Assembly: GCF_900187295.1 (NCBI RefSeq)
Contig: NZ_LT906473.1
Coordinates: forward strand, 2,294,001 to 2,358,000
Direction of reading: 5' to 3'
DNA length: 64,000 bases
Source: Corynebacterium cystitidis
Lineage (GTDB): Bacteria; Actinomycetota; Actinomycetes; Mycobacteriales; Mycobacteriaceae
The position numbers and the translations under genes were made by a program. The notes under the pieces were generated by a model. The model was not told the DNA's origin and did not search any database. It was given only the letters and a program-made list of their open reading frames with translations. Within the stretch, counting starts at the first letter, position 1; the number at the start of each line of letters is the position of its first letter. Of the stretch, positions 63,544 through 64,000 are shown in pieces.

Positions 63544-63927
63544 TCATCTCCTATATCGATGCGCGTATAGATCTTCCTGCTCGGGTAATGGGGCCCGGAC
63601 ATGCCCAGGTAGGTATTGCTTATCGACGAGCACGCTTCCAGCGATGGGATCAAGAAAGCTCGCAAGATCTCCGATTTTCTGGGCCCCATCGTCGATATGC
63701 ACTCGAAGCGAACCAGGAGTTTCTTCACGATCATAAGCCTCAAACTTCCCGGCAAAATCCTCGAGCACCGCCACAAGCACCACGCGTGCATATTCAGAAA
63801 CGTCACCACCGTGCTGTATCCATTCCCACCACTCGGCTGACGTAGAAGCCACCCCACTGTGGTGCACCTTCCTGACTTCGCGGACAAAGTTCGTCACCGC
63901 AGTATCAACCATTTCCAAATTCTTCAT
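63544..63927 (-). CDS. Hypothetical protein, first gene of a coupled pair
   Basis: A 127-residue protein from the ATG at 63927 (CGGAG upstream): MKNLEMVDTAVTNFVREVRK, EWWEWIQHGGDVSEYARVVL, DDGAQKIGDLASFLDPIAG. Mostly helical, no membrane segment. A one-mismatch copy of the 13-bp word (63617-63629) codes for VDKQ here. With the next gene it forms a tight pair at the window end. Family unknown. Confidence 0.6.
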   Translation of the reverse strand: MKNLEMVDTAVTNFVREVRKVHHSGVASTSAEWWEWIQHGGDVSEYARVVLVAVLEDFAGKFEAYDREETPGSLRVHIDDGAQKIGDLASFLDPIAGSVLVDKQYLPGHVRAPLPEQEDLYAHRYRR

Positions 63928-64000
63928 TCGCACTCCGCCTTTCCGACCCAACGGCAGGTTCGCTTAAAACGATACTCGAATCAAACAAACCTTAAACCGA

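Overview
The window reads as a chromosomal segment of a mycolate-containing Corynebacterium. The evidence is a Bacillus-type sdhCAB operon divergent from a RamB-type regulator, lpd, two corynomycoloyltransferases in tandem, an rmlB / fused rmlCD / rmlA rhamnose set, a mycothiol-dependent formaldehyde dehydrogenase, a CyaB-type membrane adenylate cyclase, and an actinobacterial topA with a lysine-rich tail. The gene order broadly follows what I know of the C. glutamicum murB-to-cspA segment, read in the opposite direction. I cannot name the species from sequence alone.

Layout. 0-6.2 kb: 5' end of murB (cut by the window edge), a DUF2505 gene, a methyltransferase, an LmeA-like lipid-binding protein, then a leftward run of a DeoC-like protein, DUF2516, a coiled acidic protein, DUF445 and two small membrane proteins. 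6.2-13.1 kb: sdhB-sdhA-sdhC leftward, ramB rightward, lpd leftward (central carbon metabolism and its regulator). 13.2-16.3 kb: two secreted mycoloyltransferases, with a previously unlisted 36-residue gene between them on the opposite strand. 16.3-22.2 kb: prolyl oligopeptidase, M1 peptidase, flippase-like membrane protein, HNH nuclease. 22.2-33.4 kb: cell-wall sugar locus (rmlB, rmlCD, rmlA, two GT2 enzymes, DUF2304, DsbA-like, galE), split by a small membrane protein, a zinc-ribbon ORF, a secreted S1 protease and an MFS transporter plus nucleoside hydrolase pair. 33.4-40.2 kb: MBL hydrolase and mycothiol-dependent formaldehyde dehydrogenase, GH3 glycosidase, SGNH esterase, acyl-CoA ligase.

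40.2-45.6 kb is an accessory region ending at a tRNA-Thr. It holds decayed small genes and a two-TM GAF-type gene split by an IS630-family element, which is itself split by an IS256-family element (nested, with clean target duplications). 45.7-58.4 kb returns to core genes: holB, cyaB, topA, a DedA protein, a methyltransferase, cspA and an MrfA-type helicase. A frameshifted AAA ATPase gene bracketed by two 60-bp imperfect palindromes is inserted between cyaB and topA. 58.4-64 kb is a second accessory region: leftward small genes of immunity-protein type (one SMI1/KNR4-like, one pentapeptide-like), an IS3-family element that interrupts one of them, and a perfect 32-bp inverted repeat built on IS-like ends.

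Two observations stand out. First, a 13-bp word, CGCTTNNCGACGA, occurs 18 times perfectly (and many more times with one mismatch), in both orientations, in core genes and in 3' intergenic regions, and no perfect copy was seen in either accessory region. At two genes it sits exactly between the stop codon and the terminator hairpin. Second, the 36-codon gene next to the mycoloyltransferases has a strong ribosome binding site and its own terminator, and could encode a new small envelope peptide. All coordinates and counts were read by eye.
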